A stretch of 64,000 nucleotides of DNA from assembly GCF_036178145.1 (NCBI RefSeq), contig NZ_CP108067.1, forward strand, positions 372,001-436,000, given 5' to 3'. This document shows positions 43,636 to 51,618 of this stretch, piece by piece. Both the position numbers and the translations under genes were made by a program. The stretch is from Streptomyces sp. NBC_00273. GTDB lineage: Bacteria > Actinomycetota > Actinomycetes > Streptomycetales > Streptomycetaceae. Each line of letters opens with the position of its first letter. The first letter of the stretch is position 1. The notes under the pieces are model-generated. The model was not told the origin of the DNA and made no database searches. It was given only the letters and a program-made list of their open reading frames with translations.

Positions 43636-43932
43636 ATGCGATTACGTCATGCCCTCACCAGCGCGGGAATCGGGGCCGCGCTCATCGTCGGGGCGGGAGT
43701 GACTGCAACACCGGCAAGCGCCAAGCCTGCTGGCTGCTGGAGCAATGGCAAGGGCTCGTCTTTCGGCCGAGGAGGATGCTCGGACATGTCGGCGGGCGGC
43801 CGGTGGCGGCTGGGCATCAGGTGTTCCGACGGTGACTACAAGTGGTCAATCTGGAAGGACACGACCACGCCCACCAGCCTGCGCTGCACCGGCGGAACCC
43901 TCATCACCCACGACTGGATCGACGTCCTGTAG
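43636..43932 (+). CDS. Small secreted cysteine-containing protein, paralogue 1
   Basis: 98 residues with a signal peptide MRLRHALTSAGIGAALIVGA GVTATPASA, leaving a mature domain of about 70 residues. Four cysteines are spaced as GCWSN, GGCSDMS, GIRCSDGDYKW and LRCTGGT, consistent with two disulfides. GAAGGGGAACGC lies before the ATG. A tandem paralogue begins 90 bases downstream. Mature residues WRLGIRCSDGDYKWSIWK and THDWID are strongly conserved between them. Function unknown; small Trp- and Cys-rich secreted domains of this size can be inhibitors, toxins or cell-wall binders. Confidence 0.8.
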   Translation: MRLRHALTSAGIGAALIVGAGVTATPASAKPAGCWSNGKGSSFGRGGCSDMSAGGRWRLGIRCSDGDYKWSIWKDTTTPTSLRCTGGTLITHDWIDVL

Positions 43933-44021
43933 CACTCGGGACATCAGGCCGTACGAGCCGGACGGCCAACCGCTGTCGTGCTTATACAGCTTCGTGCACC
44001 ACCACTCGAAGGGGAGAACCT

Positions 44022-44330
44022 ATGCGACTACGTCATGCCCTCACCAGTGCGGGAATCGGGGCCGCGCTCATCGTCGGAGTGGGAGTCACAGCATCACCCG
44101 CGAGCGCCACACCCCGCGGCTGCTGGAGCGAGCCGACCAACCCGACCTTTGCCCGGGGCGCGTGCTCAGACATGTCGGACGGCGGCATCTGGCGGCTCGG
44201 CATCAGGTGTTCCGACGGCGACTACAAGTGGTCCTCCTGGAAGCGGGACACCCGTCCGACCAGCCTGCGCTGCACGGGCGGAACCGTCATCACCCACGAC
44301 TGGATCGACGCGAAGAATGAGACCCGTTAG
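44022..44330 (+). CDS. Small secreted cysteine-containing protein, paralogue 2
   Basis: 102 residues. The signal peptide (MRLRHALTSAGIGAALIVGV) is identical to paralogue 1 over its first 19 residues. The mature part has the same four cysteines (RGCWSE, GACSDMS, GIRCSDGDYKW, LRCTGGT) and ends HDWIDAKNETR. GAAGGGGAGAACCT precedes ATG 44022, a near copy of the leader of paralogue 1, so the duplication included the ribosome site. Divergence is concentrated between Cys1 and Cys2 (WSNGKGSSFGRG versus WSEPTNPTFARG). Confidence 0.8.
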   Translation: MRLRHALTSAGIGAALIVGVGVTASPASATPRGCWSEPTNPTFARGACSDMSDGGIWRLGIRCSDGDYKWSSWKRDTRPTSLRCTGGTVITHDWIDAKNETR

Positions 44331-44773
44331 CACGGACCACTTCGTCGTCGAGCCCGTGACTACAACGCGCACCACTGGCCCAGATCACTGGGCGCCCCTG
44401 TCTGGTGGACCTCACGTCCATGGCGATCACCGTCACCAACCTGATCGCAAGGAACGACCTGAGGGTGACGAACGAGCAGCAGCCGCTCTCGCACTCCACC
44501 AGGTCCCGGAACCGGTCCCCGGGACGCGGACCGGGTCCATGACGTTGTCGTGCCGTGCCGCGCACAGCGTCACGAGCCCCGCCGTGGCGGCGCTCTGCCA
44601 CCAGACGCGTACGGCCGATGACGGGAGCGTGGCGCTCGCGGAGTCCCACGCACGGGCGGCGACCCTGACCATCTGGCGGCGAACGCATCGGCGTGGTGCT
44701 GCGGCTGTCCGGAGACGACCTCACGCTGCCGTACTCACTGCACGGGCGCACCGTCTGACGGCCCGCCGGGACC
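44331..44773 (+). other. Eroded interval with a C-terminal scrap
   Basis: A plus-strand frame ends GERIGVVLRLSGDDLTLPYS LHGRTV at 44758, coding-like but without a start or known domain. Nothing else recognised. Confidence 0.3.
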
Positions 44774-44810
44774 CCGCAGGGGCCGGACCCGGCGGGTCCG
44801 GCCCCTGCGG
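44774..44810. terminator. Very stable terminator hairpin
   Basis: Perfect 16-bp stem (44774-44789 with 44795-44810) around CGGCG, 14 bases beyond the end of the minus-strand LppU-like gene. It may work in both directions because a plus-strand remnant ends at 44758. Confidence 0.8.
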
Positions 44811-44824
44811 CCGTGTGTGGGGCG

Positions 44825-45240
44825 TCAGTTCTTGACGGGCTCCATGCAGAGGACGAACTTGTCCGTCTCGAGCTGCTGCGCGAGAGCGACCTCGGCCACG
44901 CCCTCACACTTGTCGATGTCGAAGGTGTTGTCGACGGCCTTGACGACCTTGTAGAGGTCGGCCACCTTCTCGGTGCAGCCCTCGCACTCGGCCTCGGGGT
45001 CGTTCTCCGGGCCGGAAACGACGACGCAGTCCCCCGGCTCCGCGTGCACCGGGCCTCGCCCGTCAGGTAGGGAAGGCCCAGGCGCCAGAACAGTGCGACC
45101 GCGATCGCCACGACGATGCCGAGGATCTGCTTTCCCAGGCCGCCCTTCTTCTTCGCGGGCACGGACAACGCGACGGGGGCGTCGAACGGGGCGGTAGCAG
45201 CGAGCTGTTCGGGGGTCTACGGCGCGGGAGGTGTGGCCAT
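44825..45240 (-). pseudogene. LppU/SCO3897-like protein, nonsense and frameshift
   Basis: ATG 45240 gives MATPPAP followed by TAG at 45219-45217 (expected CAG), then TPEQLAATAPFDAPVALSVP AKKKGGLGKQILGIVVAIAV, a membrane helix, to LPYLTG. After a frameshift near 45050 it continues HAEPGDCVVVSGPENDPEAE CEG, LYKVVKAVDNTFDIDKCEGV and LETDKFVLCMEPVKN. The pattern (Pro-rich start, KKGGLGK, helix, GDC..., DIDKCEGV, FVLCMEPVK) fits LppU/SCO3897 proteins. Two independent lesions make decay more likely than sequencing error; a TTG at 45168 could restart translation but would still meet the frameshift. Confidence 0.7.
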
Positions 45241-45520
45241 GGAGGGTTCCTTGGGGACGTGCACATGATCGGACGCACGTATGCTGCCGGCTCCTGAACA
45301 CACGAAAGGGACTCTCCCCTTCCGCTTTCCAATCAGACACGGATTCGTGGAGTTGTGGTCCTGTCGACTCGTCAGGACCGCACCGCCGGATCCCGGCCTA
45401 CAGGCGGGCCGCCCCGGGCCCGAGGCCGGCGTCGAGGACTCCTACCGGGCGTGGCCGAGGTGCGGCCCCGCGCCGTTCAGCGGTGGTTGCGCAGAATCAC
45501 GCTCGTGAGGGGGCGAGTTG
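45241..45520. other. Intergenic between two minus-strand genes
   Basis: About 280 bases downstream of the transglutaminase gene and upstream of the LppU-like pseudogene. No gene or strong hairpin recognised. Confidence 0.4.
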
Positions 45521-46774
45521 TTACGGCCAGCCCTGCTTCACTTTGGCGGGTGCGGTGTTCCAGCTCTTGGGTATGAAGGTGATGACGTAGGTTCCGCGGT
45601 CGAAGTCCGTGTATCCGGATGACCAATTACGGAACTTGCTCTCGTATACCTGCATGGGCCCCATACCGCCTTCCGGCGAGTGGTAATGGTTGGCGTGGGT
45701 CCATATGGTGTTGTCAGGGTTTGCTTCTTTTTGGTCCCCGAACCAGCCGTAGTCGAAGTTGACGTAGCTTTCGCCGGGCTTGGCGGGGCTGCGTGAGGTG
45801 TTCCTGTCATTCGACATGTCGACGAGGCCCGTGTTCTGGTTGGGACGGAAGGCGTCGGGGTCGCCGTACTTCCGCTTGTCGGCGGGGCTCCGGGGGTCCT
45901 GCCCGCTCCAGAAGTGCTTCGAGTAGATGACCGCCTTCATCTTGGACGGGTCGTGGTTGCCCCCGTTCCTGTCCTTGAAGGACGGGGTGTTCCTCAGGGC
46001 CGAGTAGAAGTTCGAACGGCTGTCTTCGGCGGCGAGAGCGTCGTCGTTCTTTGCGAGCTCTGCCTTGAGGTTGCTCAGGTAGGCACTCTCGTCATGGGCG
46101 CTTTCCAGGGCCTTGTTCATGACGGATGCCACATCTCGGGCCCGATTGAATCCCTTTGTCTCATCAAAGCTTTGCTTGGCGATGCGCCCCTCGAACTCCG
46201 CCCGCGTCTCGCCCGGCCGGGGGCTGGTGTTCTCCAGAGCGTTCCGGTGCTTCTCCTCGTCGAAGGACGCGAAGGCAAGTTTGTTCGTCGGATAGGGACC
46301 CGAATTGACCCAGGTGACGCCGACGCACCCGTAGGACAGCTGCTCCCGCTGCTGTTCGGTCATCTGCTGCACTCGTCCGTCGCGGTGGCTGTAGACCTGC
46401 TGCCACTTGCGTATGTAGTTGCTGATGCCGGTAGTGGCCCTGTCTCCATGGGCCCGGTACGCGTCGGGCATGCGCTCCAGCGACTCGGCAGGCGGCGTCA
46501 CCCTGTCGCCGGCCGCCGCGGAGGCCCTGAGGGACTCGGTGGCGCTCGGCAGGTCCCCGCCTGGGGTCGTGCCCGGCCGCCCCAGGACCAGGGCCTCTTC
46601 GTTGAGCTCGTTGATGAGCCTGACGTCACCCGCTGTCAGGCCGTTGCTGTCGGCATAGGAACCCTTCCCGTCGGCGGTACCGCCGGCTGCCTGACTGACG
46701 GAGGGCGTGAGACCAGCGGTGCACAGCACGATGCCCACTGTGGTGAGGGCGAGGAACCCTGAACGTTTGTACAT
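45521..46774 (-). CDS. Microbial transglutaminase precursor (protein-glutamine gamma-glutamyltransferase)
   Basis: 417 residues, full length for the streptomycete enzyme. Signal peptide MYKRSGFLALTTVGIVLCTA GLTPSVSQA. Propeptide residues about 30-89 include the inhibitory helix region NGLTAGDVRLINELNEEAL. The mature enzyme starts near D90 (DRVTPPAES). Catalytic Cys150 (SYGCVGVTWVN), Asp341 (VNFDYGWFG) and His360 (IWTHANHYH) have the same spacing as Cys64-Asp255-His274 of the Streptomyces mobaraensis enzyme. It cross-links proteins through Gln and Lys side chains outside the cell after propeptide removal, which in Streptomyces is done by secreted metalloproteases and tripeptidyl peptidase. AGGA lies before the ATG. 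Confidence 0.97.
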   Translation of the reverse strand: MYKRSGFLALTTVGIVLCTAGLTPSVSQAAGGTADGKGSYADSNGLTAGDVRLINELNEEALVLGRPGTTPGGDLPSATESLRASAAAGDRVTPPAESLERMPDAYRAHGDRATTGISNYIRKWQQVYSHRDGRVQQMTEQQREQLSYGCVGVTWVNSGPYPTNKLAFASFDEEKHRNALENTSPRPGETRAEFEGRIAKQSFDETKGFNRARDVASVMNKALESAHDESAYLSNLKAELAKNDDALAAEDSRSNFYSALRNTPSFKDRNGGNHDPSKMKAVIYSKHFWSGQDPRSPADKRKYGDPDAFRPNQNTGLVDMSNDRNTSRSPAKPGESYVNFDYGWFGDQKEANPDNTIWTHANHYHSPEGGMGPMQVYESKFRNWSSGYTDFDRGTYVITFIPKSWNTAPAKVKQGWP

Positions 46775-47441
46775 GAAATCCTGGAATTCCTTTCATTGAA
46801 AAGTGACATGAGAGAACGCGAAGCGTCTGCGCGGCGGCACGAAAGAGCTGCCGATGCCGGCGCGCCCCCTGCTCCCGCTTTTACCTAGATGCGTCTGGGA
46901 GCAGCAAGAAACCGGCACCGGTTGGGATTTCACTGCCCCTACTCCGGTTCCCACATGGATAGTCAGGTCGTGCGAGAAGTGATCATGTCCCGGCGCCGAT
47001 TCCTCGACAACACTGCGGCTCCACATTCGGCCAGCAGGCCAACGGGGTGGTATTCGGTCACGCGGACCGGGCCTGCCCTACGCCGGTACATGCAGCGGCA
47101 GCGTTCTCTTGACCCCTGCCGCACCATCCGTGGCGCGACCGGAGCCGACCGCCTCGAAATCCCCGCGCAATGGCCTGTGGCGGCGCTGTCAGCCGCGCCG
47201 GGGAACGCCGGGCGCCGGCGGCGATACGGACGCGGGAGCTCCGGCCGACGCGTGCGGAACTCCGGAATGACGCGGCTCTGCCCGCCAGGAGGACCGCAAG
47301 GTCTTCGCCACTCTCCCTTGCGAACCTCGACCGGCTCACTGCCGGCCCGGCTCTGTCTTGAGCCGTCGTCTTCCGTAGAACGGCTGGTAAAGCCCACTCC
47401 GTGCGGAGTTCTCGGCGAGGCCGCCGGCGGCGGCAGCGTGC
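46775..47441. other. Upstream region of transglutaminase gene, no other gene
   Basis: About 670 bases. The transglutaminase leader (GAAAGGAATTCCAGGATTTC) is at the left edge. Long Arg-rich frames occur on both strands but look like shadows without motifs. Confidence 0.4.
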
Positions 47442-47497
47442 GCGGTGTCGCGGTGTCGCGGTGTCGCGGTGTCGCGGTGTCGCGGTGTCGCGGTGTC
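47442..47497. repeat. Seven tandem copies of an 8-bp unit
   Basis: GCGGTGTC repeated seven times without error, then a partial unit. Eight-base units change frame with each slip, so length changes would shift any overlapping reading frame. No gene is clearly regulated by it. Confidence 0.92.
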
Positions 47498-47530
47498 GCG
47501 GGAAGACGGTGTGAGCTTCTGCGTGAGGGG

Positions 47531-47758
47531 TCAGCCGATGCGGACGGTGATCTCGGGGAGGGGGATGTCGGAAAGGTTCAGCTGCAGCCCGGTCAGGGTC
47601 AGGTAGGTCTGCGCGTCGGTCAAGGCGGAGGCGCTGAACGCCGCCTGGGACTTGCCGCGCGCCAGGCGGGGCCGAGCCCGCCGTCTCCTCGCGGACGTTC
47701 TCGCAGCGGTCTGAGCGCAAAGGGTCCGCCTTCCGAAGGACGTCTCCTCACTCGTCAT
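47531..47758 (-). CDS. Doubtful small protein
   Basis: 75 codons: MTSEETSFGRRTLCAQTAAR, a basic stretch, then ARGKSQAAFSASALTDAQTY LTLTGLQLNLSDIPLPEITV RIG. The C-terminal half looks like genuine protein, but no ribosome site is seen and the family is not known. It may be a gene remnant. Confidence 0.3.
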   Translation of the reverse strand: MTSEETSFGRRTLCAQTAARTSARRRRARPRLARGKSQAAFSASALTDAQTYLTLTGLQLNLSDIPLPEITVRIG

Positions 47759-48082
47759 GAGAACGCGCAGGAAGGCGGACTCGTGTTCGCGCCCCTCCCT
47801 GGATTCCCGCCCCGAACGTGCTCACTGGGAGGGGACGGCGTCCTTCGGGGAGGTGTGCCCGTTGGTGGTGATCGGCTTGTCGACGGTGATGGTGCCGACG
47901 GGCGGGGAGATTGGGTCGGAGTCGCCGGTTCCGATGGCGCCGTACGCCCTCGACCACGGGCAGATCAAGGTCGACCGCGCCCACGGCTCCCTGCGGTGGG
48001 GCACCACCCGTGCGAAGACGATCAACCAGCGCACGCGGCCTTCCGGGACGTCCGCTGACCTGCGCCTACGCCGCGCGGGCGC
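47759..48082. other. Non-coding or eroded, no recognisable gene
   Basis: About 320 bases. One minus-strand frame contains SDPISPPVGTITVDKPITTN GHTSPKDAVPSQ and could be part of a lost exported protein. Not assigned. Confidence 0.3.
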
Positions 48083-48540
48083 TCAGGAGGAGGCGCTGAG
48101 CGTCGTGAAAAGGGTCTCCAACCGGTCCAACGTCGCATCGTCGACCTGGGCGAAGAATGCATCACGGTCGCAGGTCAATTGCTGCGCGGCACCAACGCGG
48201 TCGAACTTCCCGGGCTGGTGGCGCTTCTCCTGCGTGATCTCCAGCCGCATCAGGATCGCGGTGGGCACCTCGGTGACGACCAGGTCCGATTCTTCGGGGT
48301 TGATCACGTGTCCAGCGCGAGCGGGTCGTTGTTCCAGTCCCAGCCGACGAGGCTCTCCACCTCGACGCCGAGAAGGAGCGGTCGCGGCGCAGGCTGCATG
48401 CCCTGGACATCGTCGAACTCGCTGATCTGCAGCTTGTCGGGGTTGGCGGAGGACTCGATCAGCCACGAGCCTTCCGAGCTGTGGGTGTAGGTGACCACGG
48501 AGTTCACCGCCTGAGCAGTACCCGAGCCCGAAGCTGCTTC
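48083..48540 (-). pseudogene. Frameshifted hypothetical
   Basis: Minus-strand frame one: GTAQAVNSVVTYTHSSEGSW LIESSANPDKLQISEFDDVQ, then LLLGVEVESLVGWDWNNDPL ALD and a stop. One base earlier or later the next frame continues HVINPEESDLVVTEVPTAIL MRLEITQEKRHQPGKFDRVG and ends TLDRLETLFTTLSASS. A single base missing near 48305 explains it. The N-terminus is not found. No family recognised. Confidence 0.45.
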
Positions 48541-48632
48541 CCCATGAAGGCGCGGCAGCGGACCGGCGCGGCCGCCCGCCGGGAGTCCCGTCCCGGCCAG
48601 GGCCCCGCACCGGCCCACCGCCGACCCGCCGG

Positions 48633-49205
48633 TCAGGGGGCGTCGACGAGTACCCGGCCGTCGGTCGGCACGGTTGCCGCGAGCCCGTTTGCGTACGCGT
48701 TCTGCACGCGGGACCGCTCCGTCGCGTTGGGCACGGCGTTGGTGCAGGCCGTCCCGGCGCTGGACCCGGACATCAGCTGGGAGCACGGCCCCGGCTTGGT
48801 GTCCGGGAGGCCCAGGCTGTGGCCCAGCTCGTGCGCAGCGATGCGCGTCTTGTCGTACCCCTGGCTCACGGCCTGCGCGCCGAGTTCGACTCGGACCTGT
48901 CGCCCCGGCCGGACCGGGCCGAGGGTGGCTTGCGGCCAGCCGGTGGTGGCCACGATGACGATCTCGGCCCGGGCCCCGGGCGCGGCCTCCACCAGCCGTA
49001 CGTTACTGACGTTCGCGTTCCAGGAAGCGACCCCGGCCGCGATGGCCGCTTCCCAGCCACCGGCCCGGCTGTCGTCGTAGCGGAGTGTCACTACCGCTGC
49101 GGTGGCGTCCGGTACGGGCGCGGGTGCCGCGGTCGCGGCGGTTGCTGCCGCGAGGACCAGCGCGGCGGCGGAGGTGCCGACTTTCAGCCAGGTGCCCAGA
49201 GACAT
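48633..49205 (-). CDS. snpA: Snapalysin-family zinc metalloprotease (M7)
   Basis: 190 residues. Signal peptide MSLGTWLKVGTSAAALVLAA ATAATA, then TLRYDDSRAGGWEAAIAAGV ASWNANVSNVRLVEA and the zinc site H125-E126-x-x-H129-S-L-G-L-P-D135 (HELGHSLGLPD), with Asp135 as the third ligand characteristic of snapalysins. Two cysteines (GPCSQLM, TACTNA) can form the usual disulfide. Length is right for the small M7 enzymes. GAAGGAAGACC precedes the ATG. Its secreted protease might process neighbouring exported proteins, though nothing here proves this. Confidence 0.92.
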   Translation of the reverse strand: MSLGTWLKVGTSAAALVLAAATAATAAPAPVPDATAAVVTLRYDDSRAGGWEAAIAAGVASWNANVSNVRLVEAAPGARAEIVIVATTGWPQATLGPVRPGRQVRVELGAQAVSQGYDKTRIAAHELGHSLGLPDTKPGPCSQLMSGSSAGTACTNAVPNATERSRVQNAYANGLAATVPTDGRVLVDAP

Positions 49206-49639
49206 GGTCGTCTTCCTTCACGCGTGGGGGGGGACCCGGCCCCTCGGCGGAGCCGGGGCACTGGAGACGCCGCCACCGCCCGCCTGTGGCCCGCGAGTTC
49301 GGACAGCCGCCCCTCCGGAGCCCTAAGAAGGTAGCCCCGCATCCCGCCAACCCGTCATGCACCTGCCAGCCAATTCCCGCAGGCACTCCAGCCGATGCCC
49401 GGTCAGCGGGCGGCCCGATCCAGGGACTCGCGCGGCCACGCTCGGCGAGCGGGTGGCACGTCCGATTCGGGAGGCCCCCCACCTGCGGTCGCACCCTCGG
49501 GCTCCCTCGGAAGTACGGGGTGCTGCCTGGCCACCGAGGCCGCGACGGGTCCGCACCCCGGCATCGCGAAAGTGTTCGGCCGGGCCGTGTCCGCAGGTTC
49601 CACTCCCTCGTGGGGGTGGAGCCGGGGTCGCCGGCGAAC
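49206..49639. other. No gene recognised
   Basis: GC-rich tract upstream of the snapalysin gene. Several long frames on both strands lack motifs. Confidence 0.35.
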
Positions 49640-49830
49640 CGCTCCGCTTCCACCGCCGTCGCAGCAGCCACGAAGCCGATCGACGAGCAGTACACCGTGG
49701 AGCGGCTTGAGGACGGTAGGGAGGTCAAGCTCGGGGTGTTCCTGAGCAACAGCAAGAGCAGGCGAGCGAGGCTGGCGCCGACAAGGTCGCCGCGTTGGCC
49801 GGGCTCGGGCACGGGCTCAACTGGGGGTGA
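49640..49830 (+). pseudogene. Helicase-associated-domain C-terminal fragment
   Basis: A plus-strand frame reads DEQYTVERLEDGREVKLGVF LSNSKSRRARL. A shifted frame finishes ADKVAALAGLGHGLNWG with TGA at 49828-49830. E-D-G-x-x-V-K-L-G-V-F-L-S-N-x-K-S-R-R and L-A-x-L-G-L-x-W are the helicase-associated (HA) repeat pattern of large actinomycete helicase proteins. Only the last repeat remains. Confidence 0.5.
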
Positions 49831-50079
49831 GCTGGTGACGAAGGGCGGGGCGCCGGTGTTGGTGCCCCGCCCTTCGACACCAGCCGTCGCGTCCGTAGCG
49901 CACGACGGGCTTCGCCCAAGTACCGCTTCAGCAGTGCGGACAGCTCGCGGTTCGAGCTGTCCGGGAACGTGCGCCTCGTGAGCGGGTCCGGGGTGTGGGA
50001 GGACACGTGCTCGCCCTCGCACTGCGGCTGGCCCCGGGCGGGCGGGTCGGGCGGGGGCGGGGCAGGCCTGCCGTCGGCC

Positions 50080-51618
50080 TCAGTTGGGGATGGAGCAGTT
50101 GGGGTCGGGGGCGCGGCCCGCGGGCCAGGCGATGCCGTCGAAGACCGCGGTTTTGGTCGTCGGGTCGAGATGGACGATGGAGACGGTCTTGTTGTACGGG
50201 TTGCCGTACTGGTCGAGGCAGATCCAGCCGCTGGCGCCCTCGACCCGGTTGTTGCCGTGCAGCCGCAGCCAGCTGTCGGCGACCTCGGAGAGGGACGGCA
50301 TCTTCACGCTGCCCACGGCGTCGTTGCGGATGCCCGCGATGGCGGTGGAGACCGCGTCGTAGGTGATGATGACGCGGCCGTCGGAGAGGTTGGCGGGGCC
50401 GATCGAGTCGGGCTCCTTGGTGCCGAGCTTCTGGATCAGGTCGGCCAGCTCCTTCAGCGCCGCCTTGGAGCCGCCGGTCGGCGTCGTGCTTCGGTCCCCC
50501 CAGGCATCGGGGTGGGCCAGGCCCGGGTAGCGCAGGGTGATGCCGGCGCCATTGGTGAGGGCGCCCCACTGGTCGGCGAACTTTTCGTCGACCGTCAGGG
50601 TGGAGGCGTGCGAGCCGCTGATGACCGTGTAAGGCTTGTTGCACTTGCGGTTGCTCAACTCGACTAGGAACAGGCGCAGTTGCACCGGGCGGCCGGCGAA
50701 GTAGATGGTCTTCGCGTCGGAGGAGCAGATGTCCGGCACCATCTGGTGGAAGTCGTTGGCGAGGTTGCCCTCGTCGTTGAAGTCGGGCGGCGACCGGAAG
50801 GTCTCCGGCGCGTTGGGCGCGCCCCTGGCCAGCTTCTCGAAGGTCTGGCGCAGGCTGGCCAGGTAGTTGTCGCCCTCGCGGATGTCCTCGACCACCAGCG
50901 TCTCTTCGGGCTTTACGTCCGACCCGTACGAGGCGAGGGCGTCGGCCTGGTCGGTGTTGCCGGGGGCGATCCGGGCCAGGCCCGGGTAGCGGTGGGGATC
51001 GGCTGCGGTGTTCTTGATGTCGTCAGCGGTCATGGGGCCCGCGACGACCGGGATCCCCTTGTCCTTCGTGAGGTAGCGGACGGCCTCTTCGGTCTCGGTG
51101 ATGCTGATGTTGATGCCGGCGACGGCGCGCAGGTTCTCCTTGTTGTCGGCCGCGGCCCGCGCGAGCTGGTCGGCGACGGTACGCCACTCCTTGTATCCCC
51201 GGCCTGGGTTGGCGAGCACCAGCCGGATGGGCGGCTGCTTGCCGTTGGCCTGGTGGTTGGCGCGGTACTGGGCCAGATAGGCGCCCTGCACCTGCTCGAC
51301 GTACTCATGTTGCTCCGCTTGGGTGTCGGAGATCATGGGGATCATCAGCGCGATCGTGACGGGCGACTTCCCGGCGACGCTGTCGTTCTCCGCCTTGATG
51401 CGGCCTGCGACCTGCTTCAGCGACGGGGCGAATGCGTAGCTGCCGTCGGTGACGCCGACGCACTCGTGCCGGGGGCCCCGCTTCGCCACGCCGGGGGCGC
51501 AGGCCGGGTCCTCGACGAGCCACCGGTCATAGGAGACGTAGCCGCCGGTTCCCAGGACGACGGCGACGGCGGCGATCAGCAGGGCGCGGTTCAACGGTCC
51601 GGCGGGCCAGAGTGTCAT
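50080..51618 (-). CDS. Membrane-anchored periplasmic-binding-protein-like receptor
   Basis: 512 residues starting MTLWPAGPLNRALLIAAVAV VLGTGGYVSYDRW, an N-terminal membrane anchor without a lipobox. The large extracellular part is a type 1 periplasmic-binding fold, as in branched-chain amino-acid receptors: VTIALMIPMISDTQAEQHEY, LRAVAGINISITETEEAVRY, IPVVAGPMTADDIKNT, LVVEDIREGDNYLASLRQTF and YTVISGSHASTLTVDEKFAD. No permease or ABC ATPase is adjacent. The start overlaps the stop of the upstream NTPase gene (ATGA at 51615-51618). Coupling a receptor to a cytoplasmic NTPase suggests signalling rather than transport; that is inference. Confidence 0.82.
   Translation of the reverse strand: MTLWPAGPLNRALLIAAVAVVLGTGGYVSYDRWLVEDPACAPGVAKRGPRHECVGVTDGSYAFAPSLKQVAGRIKAENDSVAGKSPVTIALMIPMISDTQAEQHEYVEQVQGAYLAQYRANHQANGKQPPIRLVLANPGRGYKEWRTVADQLARAAADNKENLRAVAGINISITETEEAVRYLTKDKGIPVVAGPMTADDIKNTAADPHRYPGLARIAPGNTDQADALASYGSDVKPEETLVVEDIREGDNYLASLRQTFEKLARGAPNAPETFRSPPDFNDEGNLANDFHQMVPDICSSDAKTIYFAGRPVQLRLFLVELSNRKCNKPYTVISGSHASTLTVDEKFADQWGALTNGAGITLRYPGLAHPDAWGDRSTTPTGGSKAALKELADLIQKLGTKEPDSIGPANLSDGRVIITYDAVSTAIAGIRNDAVGSVKMPSLSEVADSWLRLHGNNRVEGASGWICLDQYGNPYNKTVSIVHLDPTTKTAVFDGIAWPAGRAPDPNCSIPN

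Noticed and set aside
44774-44810. The GC-rich hairpin as a riboswitch
   Set aside because: A simple perfect stem without conserved loops, directly after a stop codon, fits a terminator.
44290-45168. A 292-codon minus-strand frame covering the LppU region
   Set aside because: Only its first 50 codons match a real protein; the rest is an out-of-frame shadow through the terminator and the paralogue 2 gene.
47442-47497. 8-bp tandem array as a CRISPR or iteron origin
   Set aside because: No spacers, unit too short, perfectly contiguous, and no replication initiator nearby.
47058-47720. A 220-codon minus-strand frame through the 8-bp repeat
   Set aside because: Its HRDTATPR repeats are simply the microsatellite read in codons; no ribosome site or domain.
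49003-50022. A 339-codon minus-strand frame
   Set aside because: Arg/Pro-rich shadow with no motif, overlapping the snapalysin start and a plus-strand helicase-associated fragment.
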